From contig CALSQM010000002.1 in assembly GCA_943788515.1 (NCBI GenBank), positions 161,754 to 225,753 on the forward strand: DNA of 64,000 nucleotides, read 5' to 3'. The DNA is from an uncultured SAR86 cluster bacterium (GTDB taxonomy: Bacteria; Pseudomonadota; Gammaproteobacteria; Magnimaribacterales; D2472). Below, in pieces: positions 1 through 8,363 of the stretch (the stretch's first letter is position 1; every line of letters begins with the position of its first letter). A program made the position numbers and the translations under genes. The notes under the pieces were generated by a model, which was given only the letters and a program-made list of their open reading frames with translations, searched no databases and was not told the DNA's origin.

Positions 1-22
1 ATGATTCTGTTAGAATATTTTT

Positions 23-847
23 ATGGAAATTACTCATAAGCTTTTACAAGATATTTTAAACCCTATCGAAGAAACTGTCAGGAAAGCATCGGATGCAATA
101 ATGGAAGTTTATAAAAAGGATACATTTGAGAAAGAAATTAAATCAGATGGATCGCCAGTAACTGAAGCAGACAAAGCTGCTAATAAAATTATTCTAGACT
201 CTTTAGAGCTTATAACTCCTAATATTCCTGTGATTTCAGAGGAGACTTTTAATAAACATGAGCAAAACCCAGATGTGCCTTATTGGCTTGTAGATCCCCT
301 TGATGGAACCAGAGAGTTCATAAATAAGTCTGAGGAATTCACAGTAAACATTGCGTTAATACAAAATGGCTCAGCTATATTTGGCATTGTTGGTGCCCCT
401 GCGACTTCGGAAATATGGCATGGGTCAATATTTGATGAATCCAAGGCATTATCCACAGAGCCAGATGGCGGGAATAAGAAATTAAGGGTAGTAATGAGCA
501 AAAGCCATCAAACTGAAGCAGATAAAAACCTATTAAAGCTATTAAATAATAAGAATATTGACTATCAGGTAGTTGAAAAGGGTAGCTCACTTAAGCTTTG
601 TGCTTTAGCTGATGATCAAGCAGATATTTATCCAAGATTTGGCCCCACATCAGAATGGGATATAGCCGCAGGAAACGCAGTTTTAGTAGGATCTGGAGGC
701 TCTGTGAGCTTGTTAGATTCAGGGATGCCCCTTCCGTATAACAAGCAAGATACAATACTAAATAGTCCATTTGTTGCTTGCCGTAACCAAGAAATCAAAG
801 ATAGATATTTCTCAATTCTGAGCGAATATTTCAAAAAATTGGTATAA
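23..847 (+). CDS. cysQ: 3'(2'),5'-bisphosphate nucleotidase CysQ
   Basis: Removes the 3'-phosphate from adenosine 3',5'-bisphosphate (PAP), the by-product of sulfate assimilation. It belongs to the inositol-monophosphatase fold. At 274 aa it has the family length. Metal-binding motifs are visible: SEE near residues 72-74, DPLDGT at 91-96 followed by the CysQ-type REFI, and the C-terminal EWDIAAG at 211-217. It precedes rpoH by 57 bases. The first 22 bases of the window do not show what lies upstream. The family call is firm; exact substrate preference among IMPase relatives is inferred from the DPLDGTREFI signature. Confidence 0.93.
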   Translation: MEITHKLLQDILNPIEETVRKASDAIMEVYKKDTFEKEIKSDGSPVTEADKAANKIILDSLELITPNIPVISEETFNKHEQNPDVPYWLVDPLDGTREFINKSEEFTVNIALIQNGSAIFGIVGAPATSEIWHGSIFDESKALSTEPDGGNKKLRVVMSKSHQTEADKNLLKLLNNKNIDYQVVEKGSSLKLCALADDQADIYPRFGPTSEWDIAAGNAVLVGSGGSVSLLDSGMPLPYNKQDTILNSPFVACRNQEIKDRYFSILSEYFKKLV

Positions 848-904
848 TTCACTGCTATACATTAATTTATAATATAATGTATTATATAAAAAACTTATAA
901 TAAT
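848..904 (+). promoter_or_regulatory. possible rpoH promoter region
   Basis: This very AT-rich 57-base gap contains two overlapping TATAAT hexamers (868-873 and 873-878). A weak TTCACT lies at 848-853, but its spacing is 14 or 19 bases rather than the ideal 17. It is a candidate sigma-70 promoter only; AT-rich sequence makes chance matches likely. Confidence 0.25.
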
Positions 905-1765
905 ATGGGAACACAACTTCAGCCTTCACAGCTTAATAGTCCAGGAAAGGATATAGAGTCCTACTTGGCCTCTGTGCACTCAATTCCTATTCTTACAAAA
1001 GAGCAAGAACAAGAACTGGCATTGAAGCTTTATGAAGAAGATGATTTAGATGCTGCTAGACAGTTAGTTATCCATCATCTTCGTTTTGTAGTTCATATTG
1101 CTAGATCTTATCAAGGCTATGGCCTGCCTTTAGCTGATATTATCCAGGAAGGGAATGTCGGCCTGATGAAAGCTGTTGATAAATATGATCCTCATAGAGG
1201 GGTTAAGGTTGTCTCTTTTGCAGTTCATTGGATTAAAGCTGAAATTCATGAATATATTTTAAAGAATTGGAGATTGGTTAAAATTGCAACAACCAAAGCA
1301 CAAAGAAAATTATTCTTTAATCTACGAAGCAAAAAGAAGACACTAGAGTGGCTCACTAAAGAAGAGGCTGAAAAAATTGCAGCAGATCTAAATGTAGAAG
1401 TTAAAGATGTCTTACATATGGAAAATAGGCTTTCGTCTAATGATGCATCCTTTGATGCCCCATCATCAACAGATGACGATGACGAAATAATGTCTCCCTC
1501 TCAATATCTTGAAGATAAAAGATATGATCCAGAGTTAATAGTAGCGAACTCAGAAGCAGAGCAACTTAACCATAATGATTTGTTAGAAGCTCTCAAAATG
1601 CTTGATGACAGAAGTAAAGACATCCTTCAAAGAAGATATCTGTCCGATCAAAAAGCAACATTGCATGAATTGGCAGATGAGTATGATGTTTCAGCTGAAA
1701 GAATACGCCAAATTGAAAATGGTGCTCTTAAAAAGCTTAAAGCATCCATGGTGTCTGCTGCCTAA
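905..1765 (+). CDS. rpoH: RNA polymerase sigma-32 factor RpoH
   Basis: Alternative sigma factor for the heat-shock regulon. The 286 aa length matches gammaproteobacterial RpoH. Region 2 (around residues 55-110) carries the core-binding DIIQEGNVGLMKAV stretch. Residues 133-141 form the RpoH box QRKLFFNLR, which separates it from RpoD and RpoS. The C-terminal region 4 helix-turn-helix (about 235-280) includes the AERIRQIE motif. It stands alone with its own upstream gap, without the usual ftsEX neighbours. Confidence 0.96.
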   Translation: MGTQLQPSQLNSPGKDIESYLASVHSIPILTKEQEQELALKLYEEDDLDAARQLVIHHLRFVVHIARSYQGYGLPLADIIQEGNVGLMKAVDKYDPHRGVKVVSFAVHWIKAEIHEYILKNWRLVKIATTKAQRKLFFNLRSKKKTLEWLTKEEAEKIAADLNVEVKDVLHMENRLSSNDASFDAPSSTDDDDEIMSPSQYLEDKRYDPELIVANSEAEQLNHNDLLEALKMLDDRSKDILQRRYLSDQKATLHELADEYDVSAERIRQIENGALKKLKASMVSAA

Positions 1766-1788
1766 ATCTATCAATAGATAGAAAACCA

Positions 1789-2436
1789 ATGCGCCTCAAG
1801 TACCTACCTTCATTTGTAAAAAGAAGAGGCAGAATTACTAAAAGCCAAGAAGAGAATTTAAATCATCTCAGTTCATATGAGATTAGCGCCTATTCAGAAA
1901 TCCTACAGGCTAAAAAAAATTTTTCAAAAATAGTTTTGGAGGTTGGCTTTGGTAATGGTGAAAATACCCTATCTCTTGCAAGGCAAAATCCCGATACTCT
2001 TTATATAGCATCAGAAGTATATCTTGCTGGCATAGGTTTATTACTTGGCGAGGTGGTTGATGGAGCAATCCCAAATATTTTAATAACATCTGGAGATATA
2101 AGGCTTTTGATAGATGATATAAAAGAACCAGTATTTGATGACGTAATTGTTATTTGCCCAGATCCTTGGCCAAAACTTAAGCATCACAAAAGAAGAATGT
2201 TAACTAATGAATTTTTTGAATTAATACACCCAACTATTCATGATGGAGGTGAACTTTTTATGTCTACGGATGTTGAAAACTATGCTGAATCCATTAAAGA
2301 ACAATTAGATATATCAGTTGGTTATGAGAGAAACAATAATTCTTCTTATGAAAAATCAGCACTAACTAAGTTTCAAAGAAGAGCTATGGATGAGGGCAGA
2401 AAGATATATCCTTTTTCGTTTAAAAAAATTAGCTAA
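1789..2436 (+). CDS. trmB: tRNA (guanine-N7-)-methyltransferase TrmB
   Basis: SAM-dependent methyltransferase that makes m7G46 in the variable loop of tRNAs. The SAM-binding loop LEVGFGNGE lies near residues 50-58. The family hallmark CPDPWPK followed by a basic HHKRR patch lies around 121-134. Length (215 aa) is slightly short of the E. coli enzyme because the N-terminal extension is reduced. It lies 23 bases after rpoH, probably co-transcribed, and its 3' end overlaps convergent hemW by 8 bases. Confidence 0.94.
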   Translation: MRLKYLPSFVKRRGRITKSQEENLNHLSSYEISAYSEILQAKKNFSKIVLEVGFGNGENTLSLARQNPDTLYIASEVYLAGIGLLLGEVVDGAIPNILITSGDIRLLIDDIKEPVFDDVIVICPDPWPKLKHHKRRMLTNEFFELIHPTIHDGGELFMSTDVENYAESIKEQLDISVGYERNNNSSYEKSALTKFQRRAMDEGRKIYPFSFKKIS

Positions 2437-3562
2437 AGAGATTTACCGTATCATTTAAAAATTTATAACCAATATCAGTAGCTTTAATATCACTTTTCTC
2501 TAAAAGGTTACTCTCAATACCTTTTTCTAATTTTTTTATAAAAGTTTCTGTAAGATATATTTTTCTTTTCTTAAGTTCATTAAAGCTAACCCCATTTTTT
2601 AATCGCAATAAATTCATTGCCAGATCTATATCATAACCATCGATAGAAACTTCTTGCTCAGTAACTTGAGATGGACTTTTTATATAAGAGCCCACTTTTT
2701 TTAATTTAACCATTCTTTTTATTGAATTTTCAAATGTTATCTTGCTGTGGGCTCCAGGACCTAACCCAAGAAAATCTCCATACATCCAATAGTTCATATT
2801 ATGCCGACTAAAAGAATTATCCTTAGCCCAAGCTGAAACCTCGTATTGATAAAAACTATTTTCATTTAATAAATTTTTAGCAATGAGTTCCATTTCTTCT
2901 ATTTGAGTATCTTTTGGAATCTTAAGCTCTTTTTTATAAAAGATAGTATTTGGTTCAATTGTTAATTGATACATTGATAGGTGGGAAATGTTTTGTGAAC
3001 AAAAAACCTTAATATCATTTTCAAAAGAAAGAGGGGTCTGATTCATTACTCCATATATCAAATCTATAGAGGTTTTTATTGACCTCACACCAGCAATAAT
3101 ATCCAAGGCCTTTAGGGCATCTTGTGCATCATGATTTCGCTCTAAACTTTTTAATGTATTTTCATCAAAGCTCTGTATGCCAATAGAGGCTCTATTAACT
3201 CCTATATCTGAAAGAGTAGAAACATAATCTAAATTGACTTCCCTTGGGTTAAATTCAAAACTTATCTCGCAGTCATTTTCAAGCATCTCATTTTTAATTA
3301 ATGTAAGAAGTATTTTTTCAATATTTTTTGCTTTAACCAAAGATGGGGTCCCACCCCCAAAGTACACGGATATAAATTTTCTATCCAATATATATTTTTT
3401 TGATGCATCTAAATCATTCAAAATTGCTTTGATAAGTGACTCTTCTTCTCCATCTTTCTTGTTAGTAGCTATATTGAAATCACAATAGGGGCATTGCTTT
3501 TCGCACCAAGGAAGATGAATGTATAAAGAAAGTGGAGTTTCCTCAGGATTAAATCTTTTCAA
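2429..3562 (-). CDS. hemW: heme chaperone HemW (radical SAM)
   Basis: Radical SAM protein related to coproporphyrinogen III dehydrogenase (HemN) but now regarded as a heme chaperone that delivers heme to target proteins. The 4Fe-4S cysteines are C20, C24 and C27 in the CEKQCPYC motif, followed by the GGGTPS motif. The 377 aa length fits HemW. The start overlaps the end of rdgB by 14 bases, the usual rdgB-hemW coupling, and it is the last gene of the long minus-strand run. Confidence 0.93.
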   Translation of the reverse strand: MKRFNPEETPLSLYIHLPWCEKQCPYCDFNIATNKKDGEEESLIKAILNDLDASKKYILDRKFISVYFGGGTPSLVKAKNIEKILLTLIKNEMLENDCEISFEFNPREVNLDYVSTLSDIGVNRASIGIQSFDENTLKSLERNHDAQDALKALDIIAGVRSIKTSIDLIYGVMNQTPLSFENDIKVFCSQNISHLSMYQLTIEPNTIFYKKELKIPKDTQIEEMELIAKNLLNENSFYQYEVSAWAKDNSFSRHNMNYWMYGDFLGLGPGAHSKITFENSIKRMVKLKKVGSYIKSPSQVTEQEVSIDGYDIDLAMNLLRLKNGVSFNELKKRKIYLTETFIKKLEKGIESNLLEKSDIKATDIGYKFLNDTVNLFS

Positions 3563-4145
3563 GTTCTATCAAAAATGAACGAGCAGCAATAGCTCTGTGA
3601 CTTATAGTATTTTTAAGCTCTGAGCTAATTGAGGCCATTGAGATTTCTGGGTTATCTATATAAAAAATTTTATCGTAACCAAACCCACCATCTCCCTGAC
3701 TTTCAACACTCACTTTTCCATGAATTTTCCCTGATGCGTATATTGGCATAGGGTCATCATAGGAATGAACTCCCACCAAAACACATACATAATAAGCAGG
3801 CAGAGACACTAGATTCCTTTTTTTCAGCTCGTCAATAATCTTATTTCGATTATCTAGATCCGAGGCATCTTCACCTGCATATCTTGCTGAATAAATTCCA
3901 GGTTCAAAATTTAATCCTGGAACAACCAAGCCCGAATCATCTGCAATAGTAAAAAGCTTTGATTCCTTGGCGCCATGACGTGCCTTTTTCAAAGCATTCT
4001 CAAAGAAAGTCAGTCCATCTTCTATTGCATCCTCGATTCCAAGTTCAGCCTGTAAAATGAAATTAAAATTTGTAAAAAGTTTTTTGAATTCCTTGAGTTT
4101 GCCTTGATTCGAAGTGCCAAGTAAAATTTTTTTATTCTCTTCCAA
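3549..4145 (-). CDS. rdgB: dITP/XTP pyrophosphatase RdgB
   Basis: House-cleaning NTPase that hydrolyses dITP, ITP and XTP to the monophosphates. The N-terminal substrate motif TSNQGKLKEF, the catalytic DDSGL motif, the SARYAG motif and the C-terminal SHRAIA signature are all present. An upstream TTG at 4169 would give 206 aa. I prefer the TTG at 4145 (198 aa), because an AGGGAG ribosome-binding site sits 9 bases before it and the protein then begins right before the conserved LLGTS strand. Both starts are non-ATG. It overlaps metW by 14 bases and hemW by 14. Confidence 0.93.
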   Translation of the reverse strand: MEENKKILLGTSNQGKLKEFKKLFTNFNFILQAELGIEDAIEDGLTFFENALKKARHGAKESKLFTIADDSGLVVPGLNFEPGIYSARYAGEDASDLDNRNKIIDELKKRNLVSLPAYYVCVLVGVHSYDDPMPIYASGKIHGKVSVESQGDGGFGYDKIFYIDNPEISMASISSELKNTISHRAIAARSFLIELEKI

Positions 4146-4725
4146 GTAAATATACTCCCTCTGAAGCAAATAAATTAGGTGATCTAGACGCTAAGAAGCT
4201 TTGATCTCTATTGGGGTTTAAAAATATTTTTTTATTGATAATAAAGCCTTCATCATCACAAAGTTTTTCAAAATCATTGATAGTACAAAGATGAAGATTG
4301 TCTGTCTCATACCAACTTGATGGAAGATTTGGGGTGACAGGCATTTTTCCTAAAACTAAGTCTGCACGGCACCTCCAGTAGCCAAGATTTGGCAGTGTTA
4401 CCACACATTTATTAGATAGCTTTAACATTCTTCTCAAGGCTAGATGAGGATCTTTTAGACATTGGATGGAACTAGCCATTATTGAAATATCAAAATTAGA
4501 AGACTCAAATTCCTCAAAACCGTCATCAATATCTTGTTGAATAACTGAAAGGCCCTTTGCTATGCATTCTTTAATTTTCTTGGTATCTATTTCTACCCCA
4601 TATCCATGTATTTTTTTTGTATCAATAAGTTCTTTAAGCAACGAGCCATCGCCACAACCAAAATCAATAACTTTACTTTGATCAGGGACCCAGTCGTTAA
4701 TTATATTTATTAAGGAGGTGCTCAT
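4132..4725 (-). CDS. metW: methionine biosynthesis methyltransferase-like protein MetW
   Basis: Class I SAM-methyltransferase fold with the MetW-type glycine loop VIDFGCGDG near residues 19-27 and the PNLGYWRCR motif in the centre. The family always accompanies MetX and is needed for full homoserine acyltransferase function in several proteobacteria. Length of 197 aa is typical. Its start abuts the metX stop (1-base overlap at 4725), so the two are translationally coupled. The exact biochemical role of MetW is not settled. Confidence 0.93.
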   Translation of the reverse strand: MSTSLINIINDWVPDQSKVIDFGCGDGSLLKELIDTKKIHGYGVEIDTKKIKECIAKGLSVIQQDIDDGFEEFESSNFDISIMASSIQCLKDPHLALRRMLKLSNKCVVTLPNLGYWRCRADLVLGKMPVTPNLPSSWYETDNLHLCTINDFEKLCDDEGFIINKKIFLNPNRDQSFLASRSPNLFASEGVYLLGRE

Positions 4726-5819
4726 TAGGACTCTATAAAAGTATTAATAATTCCATCATATTCTTCTGAAGCAAATAAAAAACTGTCATGACCTTGCTCA
4801 CCAGGCAGAATAACATTTGTGCAATTCACATTAGCCCTCATGCCTGCAAGTTGAATATCTTTACTTCTTTGGGGCGGGTAAAGCCAGTCGCTATCAAACC
4901 CAATAATTAAAAGATGGCATTTGATAGCAGACATTGCTTTATCAAGATTCCCATCAGAGTTTATGGAAGCATCATAGCCATCCATAGCTTTCGTCATTAA
5001 TATATAAGAGTTGGCATCAAAACTATCAGAAAATTTTTCTCCTTTATATTGGAGATAGTTCTCTACTTCATAATCAACATTTCCAGATACTTTAGAATCT
5101 GTATTTTGAAATTTTCTTCCAAACTTTACATCCATATGTTTTTCAGAAAGGTAGGTTATATGTCCAAGCATTCGCGCTGCCTTAAGGCCATTTTTTGGCT
5201 TAGTATTATGCTCGATATAATTACCATCAAAGAAATTTACATCCTTTCTAATCGATTCTCGAGATACTTCATTCATGGCAATATTTTGTGTGCTTGATTT
5301 TGCAGCAGCAGCAAAAACTCCACATTTTAATAAATTGTCAGGAAAAGATATGGCCCATTGAAGAGCCTGCATTCCACCCAAGCTTCCGCCAGCAACAAGA
5401 TGCCATTTTTTAATTTGTAAAAAATCAGACAGAATTTTTTGTGAATTTACCCAATCCGTAACAGATATAGCAGGAAAATCCTTCCCATATACTTTTCCTG
5501 TATCAGGATTTACCGATGTAGGGCCTGAAGATCCAGAGCAACCTCCTAGATTATTTGAGCAGACAACAAAATACTTGTTAGTGTCAATAGCTTTGTTAGG
5601 ACCAATAATTTGACCCCACCAACCTGATTGACCAGTCTCAGAATCCTCACCTGCTGCATGATGATCACCAGAAAAAGCATGACAAACTAAAATAGCATTA
5701 GACTTATTACCATTTAATTCTCCATAAGTCTCCACCATCAAATCAAAAGAATCTAGTTTTAAGCCAGACTCCAATAAAAGGCCTTCATTAAAGTGGAAGA
5801 GTTTTTTAACTATATTCAT
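4725..5819 (-). CDS. metX: homoserine O-acyltransferase MetX
   Basis: Alpha/beta-hydrolase-fold enzyme that acylates homoserine in the first committed step of methionine synthesis. The nucleophile elbow GGSLGGMQ has Ser146. The acid (IGFDSDWLYPP region) and the histidine (GEQGHDSFL) follow in order. Coupled metW supports the assignment. Whether the donor is acetyl- or succinyl-CoA cannot be decided by eye, since both activities occur in MetX with MetW. At 364 aa it is close to family length. The start overlaps the yggT-like gene stop by 4 bases. Confidence 0.93.
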   Translation of the reverse strand: MNIVKKLFHFNEGLLLESGLKLDSFDLMVETYGELNGNKSNAILVCHAFSGDHHAAGEDSETGQSGWWGQIIGPNKAIDTNKYFVVCSNNLGGCSGSSGPTSVNPDTGKVYGKDFPAISVTDWVNSQKILSDFLQIKKWHLVAGGSLGGMQALQWAISFPDNLLKCGVFAAAAKSSTQNIAMNEVSRESIRKDVNFFDGNYIEHNTKPKNGLKAARMLGHITYLSEKHMDVKFGRKFQNTDSKVSGNVDYEVENYLQYKGEKFSDSFDANSYILMTKAMDGYDASINSDGNLDKAMSAIKCHLLIIGFDSDWLYPPQRSKDIQLAGMRANVNCTNVILPGEQGHDSFLFASEEYDGIINTFIES

Positions 5820-6382
5820 ACTATCAATATAATAATATTCTGAAGAAAGTTACTAATCACATTAATAGCAATAAATATAAAAATTGGAGAAAAATCTAAG
5901 CCACCCATTGAAGGTATTACTTTTTTTATAGGATTTAGTGTTTTGTTGGATATTTCATCTATCAACTCAAGAACAGGATGGGAATTATTAGGCGATACCC
6001 AGCTTAAAATAACCGAGCCAATTACAGAATAAAAGATAATATTTAAGGCAAATATTATAGTCCCAATAAATGCAATAACCCCAGAAATCTCAATACTCAC
6101 ATTGTTTGGTGAAAACCTTATGCCTGCAATTGTAAAGATTTCATAAGGAAAAAGTTGAAAGCTAGCAAACTTCAAACAAACCGCTATCAATGCAATGATA
6201 AATAATCTATAAGAAAAAATAGATAACTTTGAGATGGGCTTATATGCTGTTACAAATGCCTTCACGATAGGGTTAAAATAATTCACTTTGAGTAAGTTAA
6301 AAATAAACAGTAATACAAAACTATAACAAAGCATTGAAATGATTAGGTTTGCCAGTTCTGCTATATTAGGACTCATTTGCAA
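5816..6382 (-). CDS. yggT: YggT family membrane protein
   Basis: Small inner-membrane protein with two copies of the YGGT domain, each a pair of hydrophobic helices. The repeats centre on the SYRLFIIAL half and the later SWVSPNNSHPVLELI half, followed by an NPIKKVIPS loop. About four to five transmembrane helices are visible in 188 aa. The molecular function is unknown; the family has been linked to osmotic or cell-envelope roles. It overlaps proC by 17 bases in the conserved yggS-proC-yggT order. Confidence 0.88.
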   Translation of the reverse strand: MQMSPNIAELANLIISMLCYSFVLLFIFNLLKVNYFNPIVKAFVTAYKPISKLSIFSYRLFIIALIAVCLKFASFQLFPYEIFTIAGIRFSPNNVSIEISGVIAFIGTIIFALNIIFYSVIGSVILSWVSPNNSHPVLELIDEISNKTLNPIKKVIPSMGGLDFSPIFIFIAINVISNFLQNIIILIV

Positions 6383-7157
6383 TCTCCTTTGATCTGTTTA
6401 CTGCCGCTGAAATTCCTTTATTAAACGAGCTCAGTAGTTTGTTTTTTTTAAAACTTTTTAGCCCTGCTTCAGTAGTTCCTTTTTTAGATGCAACTTTTTC
6501 GATTAGATCATCTATGCTGCTTCCATCTTCAAGAGACAGGGCAACCCCCTCAAGCAAACCACTCATTACTTTTACTGTTAAAGCTGAATCATTATTACAA
6601 AGCCTTATTAATCTTTTTTCATATGCTTTTAATAGATAAAAAAAGTATGCAGGACCACTCCCAATAAGACCAGTAAATGTATCCATTTCATGTTCTTTTT
6701 TTAACTCGATGACCATGCCCACTTTATTAAACATTTTTTTAGCTTTGTTATATGTTGATAGAGTTGATGAGATATTTAATGATGCAGTTATACCTTTATT
6801 AAATTTAGAAGAAGTGGTTGGTATAGCCCTAATAAGTTCCACATTAGTTGACTTAGAAAAATATTTTTTGGATCTGACTCCAGCAACCAAAGATATAACT
6901 TTAGGTTTTTTATGAGAATTACAGATTTCTTCATAAGCCACTAAGGCATCTTTTGGTTTTACCGCAAGAAAAAATAAATCTATTTTATCTTTGTGGTTAC
7001 TTGTATATTCTTTAATGCCGAGTTTTTTAAGAACATTTTGATTTTTTCTATTTCTATCTATAAATAAAATATTTTCTTTATTATGCCCAGAAGAAATAAG
7101 GCCTAAGATAATAGATTGTGCAATATTACCCGCTCCAAAAAAAACTATTTTTTTCAT
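6366..7157 (-). CDS. proC: pyrroline-5-carboxylate reductase ProC
   Basis: NAD(P)H-dependent last step of proline synthesis. It begins with a Rossmann fingerprint GAGNIAQSI. The mid-protein LIGSGPAYFFYLLKA motif and the C-terminal TTEAGLKSF substrate loop are ProC signatures. Length of 263 aa is normal. It overlaps yggS by 4 bases upstream and yggT by 17 downstream, so expression should be coupled to both. Confidence 0.95.
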   Translation of the reverse strand: MKKIVFFGAGNIAQSIILGLISSGHNKENILFIDRNRKNQNVLKKLGIKEYTSNHKDKIDLFFLAVKPKDALVAYEEICNSHKKPKVISLVAGVRSKKYFSKSTNVELIRAIPTTSSKFNKGITASLNISSTLSTYNKAKKMFNKVGMVIELKKEHEMDTFTGLIGSGPAYFFYLLKAYEKRLIRLCNNDSALTVKVMSGLLEGVALSLEDGSSIDDLIEKVASKKGTTEAGLKSFKKNKLLSSFNKGISAAVNRSKEIANES

Positions 7158-7840
7158 GTTCGTTTTCCAAATATGAGCTCACCAACTCTAATCATATTTG
7201 AGCCATTCGTTATTGCGCATTCAAAATCAGAAGTAGTGCCCATGGACAGATAGCTAGCATGAGGGAATTTATTCACTAGTGTTGTATGTAATTTTTTTGC
7301 TTTAATCATTTCTTCTTCTTTTTCTTTTATATTTCCATTAATTCTTGGGAGGACCATTATGCCTTTTAAGTTAACATTAGTTTGTGAGTTAACGTATTCA
7401 GCAAATTCTATAAGGTCATCCGGACTTATGCCACTTTTTGTGTCTTCACCTGAAATATTTATTTGTATTAAAGCATTAATATATCTTTTAGCCTGCAGAC
7501 ATTCTATATTAAGCTTCTCTACAACTTTAGATCTATCCAAGGAATGAATCCAACTTGCATGCTTTGCAATTAGTTTTATTTTATTACTTTGAATGGGGCC
7601 AATGAAATGCCATACAATTCTTTGATCTTTAAAAAAATCTGATTTTTTTGCAAGCTCTTGAGCATAATTTTCTCCAAAGTCTTTTACTCCAAAATCAAAT
7701 GCTTCCTTAATAACGTCTTCACCCTTCTTTTTTGAAACGGCTATAAGCAAAACGCTGCTAGGGTTTAATCCTATTTTTTTTGCAGTGTTATCAATACTAT
7801 TTTTAACCAGCTTTAAATTTCTTTCTATTTCTTTTTGCAT
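7154..7840 (-). CDS. yggS: pyridoxal phosphate homeostasis protein YggS
   Basis: PLP-binding TIM-barrel protein (PLPBP/COG0325) that regulates PLP supply and affects amino acid pools. The PLP lysine sits in the LLIAVSKKK strand near residue 37, followed by FGENYAQE. The WHFIGPIQSNK motif and C-terminal MGTTSDFECAI phosphate-binding loop are present. In many gammaproteobacteria pilT lies upstream; here the upstream neighbour is an FtsN-like SPOR gene instead. Confidence 0.94.
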   Translation of the reverse strand: MQKEIERNLKLVKNSIDNTAKKIGLNPSSVLLIAVSKKKGEDVIKEAFDFGVKDFGENYAQELAKKSDFFKDQRIVWHFIGPIQSNKIKLIAKHASWIHSLDRSKVVEKLNIECLQAKRYINALIQINISGEDTKSGISPDDLIEFAEYVNSQTNVNLKGIMVLPRINGNIKEKEEEMIKAKKLHTTLVNKFPHASYLSMGTTSDFECAITNGSNMIRVGELIFGKRT

Positions 7841-8358
7841 AATGTTCTAAGTTGAGGTTCAAAGCCTTTTTTTGTTATTTTTTCTTTAGCATTATTGGCA
7901 GCAGATCTATTCTCAAAGGGCCCACTAAGAACGCTATGAAGAAGCCTACCAGGATCAGATGAGCTATAAATATCGTTAATAGTTATAAATTTGATCTCAT
8001 CTAAAATCTCAACTGCCTCATAGGCATACTTTTTGTTGCCATAAGCTCCAATCTGAACAAAATACTCACATTCTAAAGTGTTGCTAAAATCATTTGTTTC
8101 TATTAGTACTGAATTTTCCATTAGCGATGTTGGAAAATTTATTGTTACTGTATTTTCTATATTGCGCTGATCAATGGTTTTAATGTCAGTACCAAAATAG
8201 AATACAGAGATACAGGTTAGAAGAACAGCATACGCCGCAAGACCAAATAGAAATGTTGATGGAACGGTCTCAATATTTTTTCTCTTTGATTTATATACAG
8301 TTTTCTTTGTTTTTCCTTGGCTTTTGCCTATAGAATTTCTATTAGCATAATCTTTCAT
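7825..8358 (-). CDS. SPOR domain protein, FtsN-like
   Basis: Predicted bitopic inner-membrane cell-division protein. A basic cytoplasmic N-terminus (about 1-33) is followed by one transmembrane helix (about 34-54), a short linker, and a C-terminal SPOR domain (about 95-175) of the kind that binds denuded peptidoglycan at the septum. The position immediately after argS is the classic location of ftsN, which supports the role, but at 177 aa it is much shorter than E. coli FtsN and lacks the long periplasmic linker. It overlaps yggS by 16 bases. Confidence 0.75.
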   Translation of the reverse strand: MKDYANRNSIGKSQGKTKKTVYKSKRKNIETVPSTFLFGLAAYAVLLTCISVFYFGTDIKTIDQRNIENTVTINFPTSLMENSVLIETNDFSNTLECEYFVQIGAYGNKKYAYEAVEILDEIKFITINDIYSSSDPGRLLHSVLSGPFENRSAANNAKEKITKKGFEPQLRTLCKKK

Positions 8359-8363
8359 CTCAT

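Noticed and set aside
1766..1788. Inverted repeat TCTATC...GATAGA between rpoH and trmB as a terminator
   Set aside because: Stem is only 6 bp and AT-rich, followed by AAAACC rather than a T run, and trmB starts immediately after.
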